The position numbers were made by a program, and so were the translations under genes. Below are positions 1-7,674 of a stretch of 20,355 nucleotides of DNA, piece after piece (within the stretch, counting starts at the first letter, position 1; each line of letters starts with the position of its first letter). The notes under the pieces are model-generated. The model was not told where the DNA came from, did no database searches, and was given only the letters and a program-made list of their open reading frames with translations. Location of the stretch: NCBI GenBank assembly GCA_002304735.1, contig DBIU01000011.1:1-20355 (forward strand). Direction: 5' to 3'. This DNA is from Ruminococcaceae bacterium UBA794. GTDB lineage: Bacteria > Bacillota > Clostridia > Oscillospirales > Ruminococcaceae.

Positions 1-768
1 GTCGATAGCGCAGGTTATCGCTCTTTCGCTTGAGCTGCAGAACGTGTCGGGGAGATTTTTCTTTGAGCGTTCGGCGTTCCAGAGAGCTGTGAGAACCGCT
101 CCGCAGCGGATTTTCTTCTCATAAGTCGAGCGAACAAGTCCAACCGAATAAATCGCCGCACATTCCATTTCGCTCGTCAGGCAGCCGCACCTGACGTAGC
201 TGTCCCAGCGGCTCATAATGTTGCCGCAGACTGCCGAGCGTTCGGGATTTGTTTCGCCGTAGAAGCTGTCCTTGGAATGAACTGTTCCGACGTGAAAGCG
301 CTTGCCGTTTTCATCGGAGGAAAGAGCCTCGGCAGCTTTTGCAAGAGCGGAAGTTACCGTAAAATCGGCTGCTGCGGGATATCCCTGAGGAAGATATTCG
401 TAGGAAGTACCCTCGGCGCGGATTGCCGCCATAGCGATTACAAGGTCGCCGCCGAATACCGACAAATCCACTCCTCCGCTTGTTCCAACGCGGATAAACG
501 TATCGGCGCCGCTGTCGATAAGCTCCTCAACCGCTATTGCCGCAGACGGACCGCCTATTCCCGTGCTGCAAACGCTGACTTTTTTGCCGCAAAGCTCGCC
601 CGTATAGACGTTATACTCGCGGTTCTGCGCTATTTGCACCGCATTATCAAGGCGCTCGGCAATGAGCGGAACGCGTCCCGGGTCGCCCGGAAGAATAACG
701 TATCTTCCGACGTCGCCCGTTTTGATTTTAAGGTGAAATCTCTCGTTTTCGTCAATCAGACCTGCCAT
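1..768 (-). CDS. udp: Uridine phosphorylase, C-terminus cut by the window edge
   Basis: Cytosolic nucleoside phosphorylase that converts uridine and phosphate to uracil and ribose-1-phosphate in pyrimidine salvage. The first 256 codons are visible and the frame is still open at base 1. Family marks in order are a phosphate-loop GDPGRV near residue 29, CSTGIGGPSAAIAVEEL around 67-83 (phosphate and ribose contacts), GTSGG near 95, a KDSFYG segment and the SEMECAAIY motif that contacts ribose. The family is about 250-260 residues long, so only a few residues should be missing. The ATG at 766-768 has a strong AAAGGAGG site just upstream. That site overlaps the stop of the preceding membrane-protein gene (782-784), so the two are probably co-transcribed. 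A purine nucleoside phosphorylase is the main alternative, but the KDSFYG and WN-ER segments fit the uridine type better. Confidence 0.88.
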   Translation of the reverse strand, partial: MAGLIDENERFHLKIKTGDVGRYVILPGDPGRVPLIAERLDNAVQIAQNREYNVYTGELCGKKVSVCSTGIGGPSAAIAVEELIDSGADTFIRVGTSGGVDLSVFGGDLVIAMAAIRAEGTSYEYLPQGYPAAADFTVTSALAKAAEALSSDENGKRFHVGTVHSKDSFYGETNPERSAVCGNIMSRWDSYVRCGCLTSEMECAAIYSVGLVRSTYEKKIRCGAVLTALWNAERSKKNLPDTFCSSSERAITCAID

Positions 769-781
769 TTTGCTTCCTCCT

Positions 782-1306
782 TTATTTATCGCCGAGAATA
801 CTCGGCGCCTTTTCGTTCTTCTTATCGTTTCGGGATTTGCGCCATTTCGGAATATTCGTTAAAAGCGTAATTGTAATCGTAATCGCGGCAATCCCAAGAC
901 ACGGCAGGTAATACCACATCGGGCAGCCGCCTTCCGAACCGTCCTTGAAAAACTCAAGATACCCGAAAAACGTGATTAGTGTGCCAACAGCGGCGACAGA
1001 ATGAATTATCGAGGCGATTTTCGCCTTTCCGAGCATTAGCGCAAACAAACCGATTGTGTATAAAATTGATGATATCAGCCATATTTTCGTTGAATAATAT
1101 TCCGCATAAGCAGGGTCGTCGGTACCCAAAATAATGCAAATCGGCGCAATTATACCCAAAAAAAGCGCGAAAATCGACGTTAGAATAACATTCAGCACCT
1201 TTAGAACGACAACAGCAGGATAACGCCTTTCAAGCCGCTTTTTTTCATCGGCGTCCGAAAACGCGCTTACAAACACGTTGTTTTTGCTTTTCCTTTTCTT
1301 TCCCAT
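782..1306 (-). CDS. Hypothetical four-helix membrane protein
   Basis: No family is recognised for this 174-residue protein. It opens with a lysine/arginine-rich cytoplasmic head (about residues 1-30). Four hydrophobic segments follow at roughly 34-60, 74-92, 97-118 and 130-150, and it ends in a charged tail of about 24 residues (KWRKSRNDKKNEK). The head and tail are both strongly positive, so both probably lie in the cytoplasm. No catalytic or binding motif is visible. It starts 11 bases after the TtcA-like gene, and its stop lies 13 bases before the udp start, so it is the middle gene of a ttcA-like/membrane/udp run. That position alone does not give a function. The reading frame is judged real from its helix pattern and tight spacing. 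Confidence 0.72.
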   Translation of the reverse strand: MGKKRKSKNNVFVSAFSDADEKKRLERRYPAVVVLKVLNVILTSIFALFLGIIAPICIILGTDDPAYAEYYSTKIWLISSILYTIGLFALMLGKAKIASIIHSVAAVGTLITFFGYLEFFKDGSEGGCPMWYYLPCLGIAAITITITLLTNIPKWRKSRNDKKNEKAPSILGDK

Positions 1307-1317
1307 TCAAACCTCGT

Positions 1318-2040
1318 TTATTCCTTATAACCCCAGCGGTCGATACCCGCCTTACGCATCGCTCCGAAAATGCGCTCCTTTGTTCCTCTGTTATCACGGT
1401 CAAGCGAGCGCAGAAGCTCTTTTGTCCACTGTCTGCGCGTTGTTTTATCGGCGGGGCAGCGGCTTTTGACGATTTCCAGATTGTTCCTCTTAGCGCAAGA
1501 CATAACAGCTTGTTCGGGCGCGAAAACAAGCGGTCTTATAACCGTGATATCCTTGCGTGAAAGGTAAGAAATAGGCGCAAAACAGCCTATTCTGCCCTCG
1601 TTAAGCAGGTTCATCACAAAGGTTTCGATTGCGTCGTCGTTGTTGTGACCGAGCGCAAGCTTGTTGCAGCCCATCGACTTTGCCGCGTCGTGAAGCGCTC
1701 CGCGGCGCATTTTCGCGCAAAGCGAGCAGGGATTAGGCTCTTTTCGTATATCAAAGACAATCTCGCCGATATCCGTTTTCACAAGCTTAAACTCAATCCC
1801 ATATTTCTCGCAGAGCCTTGCCACGGGCGAATAATCGGTTTCCTTGCCGCCGAAGCGTGGGTCGAGCGTAATCGCGCAGATATCGTACTTTTTCTCGTAA
1901 AATCTTCGCATTTCAGCAAGTCCGCATAGCAGTACAAGGCTGTCTTTTCCGCCCGAAACGCCAACCGCTATTTTATCGCCGTCCTCAATCAAGTCAAATT
2001 CCTGACAAGCGCGGCGCATATATCCAAGAATTTTCTGCAT
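1318..2040 (-). CDS. ttcA: TtcA-family tRNA thiolation ATP pyrophosphatase
   Basis: PP-loop ATPase of the TtcA/TilS superfamily, which adenylates a tRNA cytidine for sulfur insertion (2-thiocytidine 32 in characterised TtcA). The 240-residue frame has the PP-loop SGGKDS at residues 29-34 and a CSLC pair (C105, C108). A later cysteine, C195 in SRCPAD, completes the three-cysteine iron-sulfur site of TtcA. GHNNDDAIET near 131-140 is the second conserved block. The frame can open at a GTG (2044-2046), but that GTG forms part of the AGAGGTG ribosome binding site, so the ATG at 2038-2040 is chosen. A promoter lies directly upstream. The exact RNA target cannot be read from sequence, and some clostridial homologues are annotated only as TilS/TtcA-like. 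Confidence 0.8.
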   Translation of the reverse strand: MQKILGYMRRACQEFDLIEDGDKIAVGVSGGKDSLVLLCGLAEMRRFYEKKYDICAITLDPRFGGKETDYSPVARLCEKYGIEFKLVKTDIGEIVFDIRKEPNPCSLCAKMRRGALHDAAKSMGCNKLALGHNNDDAIETFVMNLLNEGRIGCFAPISYLSRKDITVIRPLVFAPEQAVMSCAKRNNLEIVKSRCPADKTTRRQWTKELLRSLDRDNRGTKERIFGAMRKAGIDRWGYKE

Positions 2041-2056
2041 AAGCACCTCTTTTTAT

Positions 2057-2085
2057 ATTATACAACATTTGTTTTGTTTCGTCAA
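2057..2085 (-). promoter_or_regulatory. Sigma-A promoter for the ttcA-like gene
   Basis: Reading on the minus strand, TTGACG (2085-2080) is followed by a 17-bp spacer and TATAAT (2062-2057), close to consensus. Transcription should start near 2050, only about ten bases before the ATG at 2040. The leader would then hold little more than the ribosome binding site AGAGGTG. The promoter fills the 51-base gap after alr, so the downstream genes can be expressed apart from alr. Confidence 0.72.
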
Positions 2086-2091
2086 GATTTT

Positions 2092-3228
2092 TCAAAGATA
2101 TCTGTCAAGCTCGGTCGGAACGCCGTTTTCTATGTAAATTCTCGGAACGCGCGTTCCAACGGCACAGAGAAGTTCGTAGTTTATCGTGCCGATTTTCTCG
2201 GCTGCGGCGGTGAACGAGCTTCCGCCGTCGATTTCGTCCGAATATACCGTCACAATATCGCCTGTCTGAACATCGGGAATATCCGTCACGTCGACAAGCG
2301 TCTGGTCCATACAAATTCGTCCGCAGACGGGGGCTTCTTTTCCGCGTATCAGAACGTTCCACTGTCCCGAAAGCCGTCTGTTGAAGCCGTCCGCATAGCC
2401 GCAGGGAATGAGCGCGAGCTTTACGTCTTTTTCCGCCTTAAAGGTTCTTCCGTAGCTTACGGTATCTCCCGCGTGAATGATTTTGAGCTGACTTACCACG
2501 CTTTTTACGCTCATCACGGGCTTTATTCCCTCGGGAATGGGAAAGCGCGGGTCGGGCTTCTGACCGTACATAATAATTCCCGCGCGGACAAAATCGCCCT
2601 CGAAGTCTTTGTGGTAAATAATTCCGCCGCTGTTCTGCGAGTGGAATTTCAGCCCTTTTTTGCGGCAAAGCGAGATAATCTTATCCTGCTGACTTTCGGT
2701 AAATTTTATATCATTCTCGTCAAGGCTGTCCGCAACGGCAAAATGCGTATACGCAGCCTTGCAGTCAAGCCCTTTCATCGCCAAAATTTCATTGAGCTGT
2801 TCTTCTGTCGTTATGCCGACACGGCTCATTCCGGTATCAATCTTGATATGTACGGGAACTTTTGCTCCTCTTTTCAGCGCTTCTTCCGAAACCTTACGCG
2901 CATAATCAACGTCGCCTACCGTGAAAATGAAGTTTTTTCCGAGATTGTCAAAAATTTCGTCAATTCTGCAATAACCGAAAATCAGGATTTTTCCGGTAAT
3001 TCCGTTGTCAAAAAGCCGCTGCGCTTCCCATAAGTTGGAAACCGTAAACCGCGTAATTCCGCATTTGTTCAGCGTTCTGGCGCAAAAAACGTCGCCGTGA
3101 CCGTAAGCGTTCGCCTTTACAACCGCGGCAATCTCTTTTTTGCCCGTAATCCCGTGAATAATCTCAATATTATCCCTTAAAACGTCAAGATTGACCTCCG
3201 CCCAAGTTCTTCCATAAAAAATATTCAT
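2092..3228 (-). CDS. alr: Alanine racemase
   Basis: PLP enzyme that interconverts L- and D-alanine, supplying D-alanine for peptidoglycan in the cytosol. The 378-residue length is normal for Alr. The PLP lysine is K38 in VVKANAYGHG, and the second catalytic residue is Y259 in VSYGRTF. MSRVG (R136) contacts the cofactor, HSQNSGG near 196-202 and RAGIIMYG near 215-222 line the active site, and CGRICMDQ is the conserved C-terminal-domain block. The ATG at 3226-3228 has an AGAGGT site eight bases upstream. It is the first gene leftward from the divergent promoter region, facing the LCP-like gene. A strong promoter at 3327-3355 probably drives it. Confidence 0.95.
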   Translation of the reverse strand: MNIFYGRTWAEVNLDVLRDNIEIIHGITGKKEIAAVVKANAYGHGDVFCARTLNKCGITRFTVSNLWEAQRLFDNGITGKILIFGYCRIDEIFDNLGKNFIFTVGDVDYARKVSEEALKRGAKVPVHIKIDTGMSRVGITTEEQLNEILAMKGLDCKAAYTHFAVADSLDENDIKFTESQQDKIISLCRKKGLKFHSQNSGGIIYHKDFEGDFVRAGIIMYGQKPDPRFPIPEGIKPVMSVKSVVSQLKIIHAGDTVSYGRTFKAEKDVKLALIPCGYADGFNRRLSGQWNVLIRGKEAPVCGRICMDQTLVDVTDIPDVQTGDIVTVYSDEIDGGSSFTAAAEKIGTINYELLCAVGTRVPRIYIENGVPTELDRYL

Positions 3229-3245
3229 AAGCTTTACCTCTGCGC

Positions 3246-3274
3246 TTGAAATTTCTATAAAAATGTGTTATACT
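3246..3274 (+). promoter_or_regulatory. Sigma-A promoter for the LCP-like/LUD/glucokinase/ilvD unit
   Basis: TTGAAA (3246-3251), a 17-bp spacer and TATACT (3269-3274) with a TGT extension just before the -10 box. The predicted start is near 3281, giving a leader of about 110 bases before the ATG at 3392. It overlaps the leader of the divergent alr transcript. Confidence 0.7.
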
Positions 3275-3283
3275 ATATTTATA

Positions 3284-3310
3284 TCGGAATTTACAAAAAA
3301 ATTATTCCGA
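3284..3310. repeat. Inverted repeat between divergent promoters, possible operator
   Basis: Seven-base arms TCGGAAT (3284-3290) and ATTCCGA (3304-3310) are exact reverse complements separated by 13 A/T-rich bases. The element lies between the two facing -10 boxes, in the early transcribed part of both the alr and the LCP-like transcripts. It could be a repressor site or simply an mRNA hairpin. No known regulator is assigned. Confidence 0.35.
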
Positions 3311-3326
3311 AAAACATACATCAATA

Positions 3327-3355
3327 ATTATATCATATGTTTGCGATAAAATCAA
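3327..3355 (-). promoter_or_regulatory. Sigma-A promoter for alr
   Basis: On the minus strand, TTGATT (3355-3350) is followed by a 17-bp spacer and a perfect TATAAT (3332-3327) with a TGA extended -10. The start is expected near 3320, about 90 bases before the alr ATG. Confidence 0.7.
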
Positions 3356-3391
3356 TATTTTTTTCCAAAAAGAAAGGATAACCTTAAAATT

Positions 3392-4279
3392 ATGTCTGTT
3401 AAAAGAAAAAGCAACTGGTACATCTATTTTATTTCTTTCGGGATTACAATAGCGTTTGTTATTGCGGCGGTTCTTGCTTTTGGCTGGTACCTTTTTCCCG
3501 ACAGAACAGAATCCGTCGGAGCGTCGCAGAGCAATAACTCAAGCGAAGCTTTCAAGCCGACCTCCGCGCAGAATTTTGTTATGCTGTCAATGCTTTCGGA
3601 CGGTTCTTCGGACGCGCCGGAGCTGTTTGTTATGATTTCCTACAATGCTGTTGAAAACGATATTTGCTTTATTCCCGTTCCTTCGGGGTTGAGCGTTGAA
3701 CGAACAGGGAAAACGCTTTCCGGAATATACTCGAGCGAGGGCGGCGAAGCGGCGGTAAAGGCTGTTGAAGAAGCCGTGGGTGTGACCTGCGGAAGCTTTG
3801 TGAAAATGGACAAGGAAGCGTTTGTTTCGCTTGCGTCGGCTTTCGGAAACGTTGAGTATAACGTTGGAAAAACCGTCATTATCACAGACGGAATTACCGT
3901 TGAAACGGTTAACGCCGGCGAGCAGCTATTTACGGCGGAAACTATGTTCGGATACATTATGAAGGCGGATTTCGGAGAGGGCGAGCTTTATCGGCTTAAC
4001 GTTGTCGGCGATATTATGACGGAGCTTATTAATCAGAATTTCCGCAATCTCGACAGTTCAATTCTCGATGTTTATTATAATATGATAGTGGAAAGCAGCG
4101 ATACAAATATCAAAGCCGAGCAGTATCAGGCAAAGAAACCCGCGCTTTTGAACACGGTTGAATACGGAAACGTTCCCGCAGAGTATTACATTCCCTACGG
4201 CGAGTTCACCGAGGACGGAGGATTTACAATATCCGAAAACTCGATTATTTCAATTAAACAGAGAGTTGGATTAATGTAA
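3392..4279 (+). CDS. LCP-like membrane-anchored protein lacking catalytic arginines
   Basis: A short basic N-terminus, one transmembrane helix (about residues 11-34) and a serine/asparagine-rich linker place the rest of this 295-residue protein outside the cell. Residues 61-160 follow the LytR-CpsA-Psr (LCP) pattern, including a segment like NILLLG, a second strand (ELFVMISYNA), a block in the position of SIPRD, EAAVKAVEEAVGV, and ALGG-like SAFGNVEYNV. LCP enzymes attach teichoic acids or polysaccharides to peptidoglycan. Here the residues expected to bind the pyrophosphate are gone: the IPRD block reads VPSG (96-99), and the later YVR reads YIM in FGYIMKADFG. It is probably a non-catalytic relative, and the assignment rests on pattern alone. 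An AAAGGA site sits 13 bases before the ATG, which is rather far. It leads a unit with LUD, glucokinase and ilvD. Confidence 0.6.
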   Translation: MSVKRKSNWYIYFISFGITIAFVIAAVLAFGWYLFPDRTESVGASQSNNSSEAFKPTSAQNFVMLSMLSDGSSDAPELFVMISYNAVENDICFIPVPSGLSVERTGKTLSGIYSSEGGEAAVKAVEEAVGVTCGSFVKMDKEAFVSLASAFGNVEYNVGKTVIITDGITVETVNAGEQLFTAETMFGYIMKADFGEGELYRLNVVGDIMTELINQNFRNLDSSILDVYYNMIVESSDTNIKAEQYQAKKPALLNTVEYGNVPAEYYIPYGEFTEDGGFTISENSIISIKQRVGLM

Positions 4280-4290
4280 CGGAGGTATTT

Positions 4291-4926
4291 ATGGACGAGA
4301 AAATTTTAATGACAACCGAAGCGCTTCGCAAAAACAAAATGAAGCCGTATTTCGCAGAAAACCGCGACGAGCTTTTCTCGATTATACGCGAATTAATCAA
4401 AGACGATAAGCTGATTACGGCGGGCGGTTCAATGACGCTTCGCGAAAGCGGAGTGACTGAAATGCTGATGAACGAGTACAAGGGAATTTATCTTGACCGT
4501 TCCGAAGCAAAAACACCCGAGGAAGCGGGCGATATTATGAGAAAAGCGTTCGTTTCGGATACTTTTTTCGCAAGCTCAAACGCAATCACCGAAAACGGCG
4601 AGCTTTATAATGTCGACGGCAACGGAAACCGCGTTTCTGCGATGATTTTCGGCCCTAAGCAGGTGATTATCGTTGCGGGCGTAAACAAAATCGTAAAGGA
4701 TATCGAGGCTGCGAAAGAGCGCGTAGAGCGGATTGCCGCGCCGAAAAATACTGTTAGGCTGAACTGCGAAACGCCTTGCGCGAAAACGGGAGAGTGCGAG
4801 CGGTTGAGAAGCGGTTCGCCGTGCCATAGCGACGCGAGGATTTGCTGTTCTTACGTTACGCTCGGTCAGCAGCGCCACCCCGACAGAATTAAGGTTATCA
4901 TCGTGAACGAAAATCTCGGCTATTGA
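4291..4926 (+). CDS. LUD-domain protein (lactate-utilisation/DUF162 family)
   Basis: A 211-residue protein of the LUD family, related to LutC and the N-terminal part of LutB. Visible blocks are TAGGSMTLRESGV near 43-55 (a glycine-rich loop), the strand FFASSNAITENGELYNVDG near 92-110 and FGPKQVIIVAGVNKIVKD near 120-137. The C-terminus carries six cysteines (C159, C163, C169, C178, C185, C186), a pattern common in clostridial members and suggestive of metal or iron-sulfur binding. It ends in a KVIIVNENLGY strand typical of this subgroup. LutA and LutB partners are absent here, so a role in lactate oxidation cannot be assumed. It starts 11 bases after the LCP-like gene with a GGAGG site in the gap. 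Confidence 0.8.
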   Translation: MDEKILMTTEALRKNKMKPYFAENRDELFSIIRELIKDDKLITAGGSMTLRESGVTEMLMNEYKGIYLDRSEAKTPEEAGDIMRKAFVSDTFFASSNAITENGELYNVDGNGNRVSAMIFGPKQVIIVAGVNKIVKDIEAAKERVERIAAPKNTVRLNCETPCAKTGECERLRSGSPCHSDARICCSYVTLGQQRHPDRIKVIIVNENLGY

Positions 4927-4957
4927 GTACATAAGTATTTCCCGAAAGGAGGCATTT

Positions 4958-5917
4958 ATGGCATATTACATAGGAATTGACGTTGGCGGTTCTAACATTG
5001 CCTGTGCTGTCGTAAACGAGGATTGTGAGATTATTTCGCGCTCTAAGGCGAAAACTCACGGAAAAGGCGGGATTTCCGATTATTCCGAGGTGCTTGACGT
5101 TATCAAAAGAACCGTGAGAAGCGCCTGCGAGTCTGCCGGAATAGCGCCGAAAGACGCTTCTTCAATCGGAATTGGCTGTCCCGGTATTTGCAACAGCGAG
5201 CTTGGAATTGTCGAATACACAAATAATCTCGGTTTTCGCAATGTGCCGCTTAAAAGCGATATCGAAAATGAGTTTAACATTCCTGTTTATCTCGACAACG
5301 ACGCAAACGCAGCCGCTTTCGGAGAATATATCGCGGGAGCTGCGGTCGGCGCAAGAAACGCGGTTGTGATTACGCTCGGAACGGGAGTAGGCTCGGGAAT
5401 AATCATTGACGGAAAGGTTTACCGCGGGACATATTTTGCCGCGGGCGAAATCGGTCATACGGTTATCGTGGCTGACGGACTGCCTTGTTCCTGTGGAAGA
5501 AAAGGCTGCTTTGAGGCTTATTCTTCGGCAACGGGACTTGTGAATATGACGAAAAAAGCTGCCGCCGAACACCCCGAAAGCGCACTTAACAGGCTTATCA
5601 GCGAGGACGGCAGAGTAAGCGCTAGAACCGCCTACAATGCCGCAAAGCTCGGCGATGAAGTGGGGAAAGCCGTTACTGAGGAATATGTGAAGTATCTTGC
5701 AATCGGAATTGCAAACGTTATTAATACGTTTCAGCCCGATGTTCTGTGCATAGGCGGCGGCGTCTGCAACGAGGGCAGTCTGCTTCTGAACCCGCTCAAA
5801 GATGCGGTTTACAGGGAAATATATTCACGCGACAGCAAAAAAACCACGCGTCTTGCAATCTGCACGCTCGGAAACGACGCGGGGATTATCGGCGCGGCAA
5901 TGCTTCATAAAGCATAA
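4958..5917 (+). CDS. glcK: ROK-family glucokinase
   Basis: Cytosolic ATP-dependent sugar kinase that forms glucose-6-phosphate for glycolysis. The 319-residue length is usual for the family. The phosphate-1 loop GIDVGGSN (6-13) starts the protein. NDAN (114-117) supplies the catalytic aspartate D115, and LGTGVGSG (140-147) is the phosphate-2 loop. EIGH (H167) together with CSCGRKGC (C177, C179, C184) is the zinc site that defines ROK kinases, followed by E186. The adenosine block CIGGGVCNEG is near residue 265. The ATG has an excellent AAAGGAGG site. It lies 31 bases after the LUD gene. Glucose is the best guess, but ROK kinases also act on fructose, N-acetylmannosamine and allose. Confidence 0.85.
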   Translation: MAYYIGIDVGGSNIACAVVNEDCEIISRSKAKTHGKGGISDYSEVLDVIKRTVRSACESAGIAPKDASSIGIGCPGICNSELGIVEYTNNLGFRNVPLKSDIENEFNIPVYLDNDANAAAFGEYIAGAAVGARNAVVITLGTGVGSGIIIDGKVYRGTYFAAGEIGHTVIVADGLPCSCGRKGCFEAYSSATGLVNMTKKAAAEHPESALNRLISEDGRVSARTAYNAAKLGDEVGKAVTEEYVKYLAIGIANVINTFQPDVLCIGGGVCNEGSLLLNPLKDAVYREIYSRDSKKTTRLAICTLGNDAGIIGAAMLHKA

Positions 5918-5934
5918 TTACGGATAAACCGTAA
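5918..5934 (+). other. Small hairpin between glcK and ilvD
   Basis: TTACGG (5918-5923) and CCGTAA (5929-5934) pair across a five-base loop immediately after the glcK stop. No U-run follows on the plus strand, so it is unlikely to stop transcription into ilvD. It may protect or mark the processed mRNA. Confidence 0.35.
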
Positions 5935-5953
5935 AATAGAAAGGAATTTTGAA

Positions 5954-7609
5954 ATGAGAAGTGATTTGATTAAAAAGGGCGTTGAAAAGACGCCCCACAG
6001 AGCGGTTTTGAAGTCGCTCGGAGTTATCGACAGCGAGATGAACAAGCCGTTTATCGCGGTTGTTTGCGCGGCGAGCGACTATGTGCCGGGTCATCAGCAC
6101 CTTCACGAAATTTCGCGCTATGTTAAGGACGGAATAAGAAACGCGGGCGGCGTGCCGTTTGAGTTTTTCACAATCGGCGTTTGCGACGGTCTTGCGATGA
6201 ATCATAAGGGAATGAGATATTCTCTTGCTTCGCGCGAGCTTATCGCCGACAGCATCGAGGTTATGCTTACCGCACACCCTCTTGACGGCGTTGTTTTCAT
6301 TCCGAACTGCGACAAAATTGTTCCCGGAATGGTTATGGCGGCTGCGAGAATGAATCTTCCGTCTATCTTCGTAAGCGGCGGTCCTATGCTTCCGGGCTGC
6401 GTTCAGAATAAGAGAGTCGGCTATTCCGAGATTTACGAGGCAATCGGTCAGTATTCCAACGGCGAAATAGGCGACGACGTTATCAAGGATTACGAGGATA
6501 ACGCTTGTCCGACCTGCGGCTCTTGTTCGGGAATGTACACGGCGAACTCGATGAACTGCCTTAACGAGTCAATCGGAATGTCGCTGCCTTTCGGCGGCAC
6601 AGAGCCTGCCGTTACTTCCGCGCGCAGACGTATTGCAAAAGAGAGCGGAGAGCGCGTTGTCGAGCTTGTTAAGCAGAATATTCGTCCCTCGGATATTCTT
6701 ACAAAGAAGAATATCGAAAATGCGCTTGCTGTTGAAATGGCAATCGGAGCTTCTTCAAACACCGTTCTTCATCTGCTTGCAATCGCTCACGAAGCGAAGG
6801 TTGACATTAAGCTTGACGACATCGACCAAATGAGCAGGAAAACTCCTCAGCTTGCGAAGCTCAATCCTGCTTCCAGCGTGTTTATAACCGACCTTAACGC
6901 TGTTGGAGGTATCCAGACTGTTATAAAGGAGCTTTCAAAGGGCGGACATATCCACGAGGACGTTCTCACGGTAAGCGGCACTCAGGGCGACAGAATTAAG
7001 GCTGCGCGCGATGCCGACGGCGTTATTATTCACAAGCTTGACGACCCGTTCAGAAAGGACGGCGGAATTGCAATTCTCAGCGGAAATCTCGCGGTAAACG
7101 GCTCTGTTGTAAAACAGGGTGCGGTTAAGCCGGAAATGATGGATTTCACGGGTACAGCAAGAGTATTCAACGGAGAACAGCCTGCCTGCGACGCTATTCT
7201 CGGCGGCGAAATCAAGGCGGGAGATGTTGTCGTAATCCGCTATGAAGGTCCCAAGGGCGGTCCCGGAATGCCTGAAATGCTCGCTCCGACGGCTGCAATC
7301 GTAGGAAAGGGGCTTGACGGAAACGTTGCTCTTATCACAGACGGGCGCTTCAGCGGCGCTTCCAGAGGCGCGGCTATCGGTCACGTTTCTCCCGAAGCGG
7401 CAGAGGGCGGTCTTATCGCGTTTGTCGAGGACGGCGATAAAATTCACATTGATATTCCTAATCGTTCGCTTACACTGCTTGTCGATGACGCTGTTATTGA
7501 AGAACGCAAAAAGAAAGGTATTCTTCCTCCGAAAGAGCTTGACGGATACCTCAAGCGTTACGCGAAGATGGTTACTTCGTCGAACACGGGCGCGGTTTTC
7601 GAGGACTGA
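5954..7609 (+). CDS. ilvD: Dihydroxy-acid dehydratase
   Basis: Iron-sulfur dehydratase that converts 2,3-dihydroxy-isovalerate and its methylvalerate homologue to the 2-oxo acids that precede valine, leucine and isoleucine. The 551-residue length is normal. NCDKIVPGM (C119) and CPTCGSCSGMYTANSMNCL (C185, C188, C191) carry the cluster cysteines. DGRFSGASRGAAIGHVSPEAAEGG near the C-terminus is the second family signature. The ATG follows a GAAAGGAA site. It is the last gene of a plus-strand unit and is followed by a strong terminator. No other ilv or leu gene is nearby, so its link to an LCP-like protein, a LUD protein and a glucokinase is unusual. Altronate or phosphogluconate dehydratases are relatives, but the PTCGSCSGMYTANSM block fits IlvD. 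Confidence 0.95.
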   Translation: MRSDLIKKGVEKTPHRAVLKSLGVIDSEMNKPFIAVVCAASDYVPGHQHLHEISRYVKDGIRNAGGVPFEFFTIGVCDGLAMNHKGMRYSLASRELIADSIEVMLTAHPLDGVVFIPNCDKIVPGMVMAAARMNLPSIFVSGGPMLPGCVQNKRVGYSEIYEAIGQYSNGEIGDDVIKDYEDNACPTCGSCSGMYTANSMNCLNESIGMSLPFGGTEPAVTSARRRIAKESGERVVELVKQNIRPSDILTKKNIENALAVEMAIGASSNTVLHLLAIAHEAKVDIKLDDIDQMSRKTPQLAKLNPASSVFITDLNAVGGIQTVIKELSKGGHIHEDVLTVSGTQGDRIKAARDADGVIIHKLDDPFRKDGGIAILSGNLAVNGSVVKQGAVKPEMMDFTGTARVFNGEQPACDAILGGEIKAGDVVVIRYEGPKGGPGMPEMLAPTAAIVGKGLDGNVALITDGRFSGASRGAAIGHVSPEAAEGGLIAFVEDGDKIHIDIPNRSLTLLVDDAVIEERKKKGILPPKELDGYLKRYAKMVTSSNTGAVFED

Positions 7610-7628
7610 TTGTACAAGAAATAAGAAA

Positions 7629-7662
7629 ACGCCGACTGCGAAAACAGTCGGCGTGATTTTTT
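7629..7662 (+). terminator. Intrinsic terminator after ilvD
   Basis: A perfect 10-bp stem, ACGCCGACTG (7629-7638) with CAGTCGGCGT (7645-7654), and loop CGAAAA are followed by GATTTTTT. The other strand has only a short T-run (TTTTC), so it may also weakly end the convergent pduL transcript. Confidence 0.9.
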
Positions 7663-7674
7663 ATGTAAGATTAA

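Noticed and set aside
277..870. A 197-codon plus-strand open frame opposite udp
   Set aside because: The opposite strand encodes uridine phosphorylase with all family motifs and a good ribosome binding site. The plus-strand translation is basic and featureless.
2074..3033. A 319-codon open frame on the plus strand opposite alr
   Set aside because: It is antisense to a clear alanine racemase, has no recognisable domain or ribosome binding site, and reflects the codon bias of alr.
5918..5934. Hairpin after glcK considered as a terminator
   Set aside because: No U-run follows on the plus strand, and ilvD follows within 20 bases with its own ribosome binding site.
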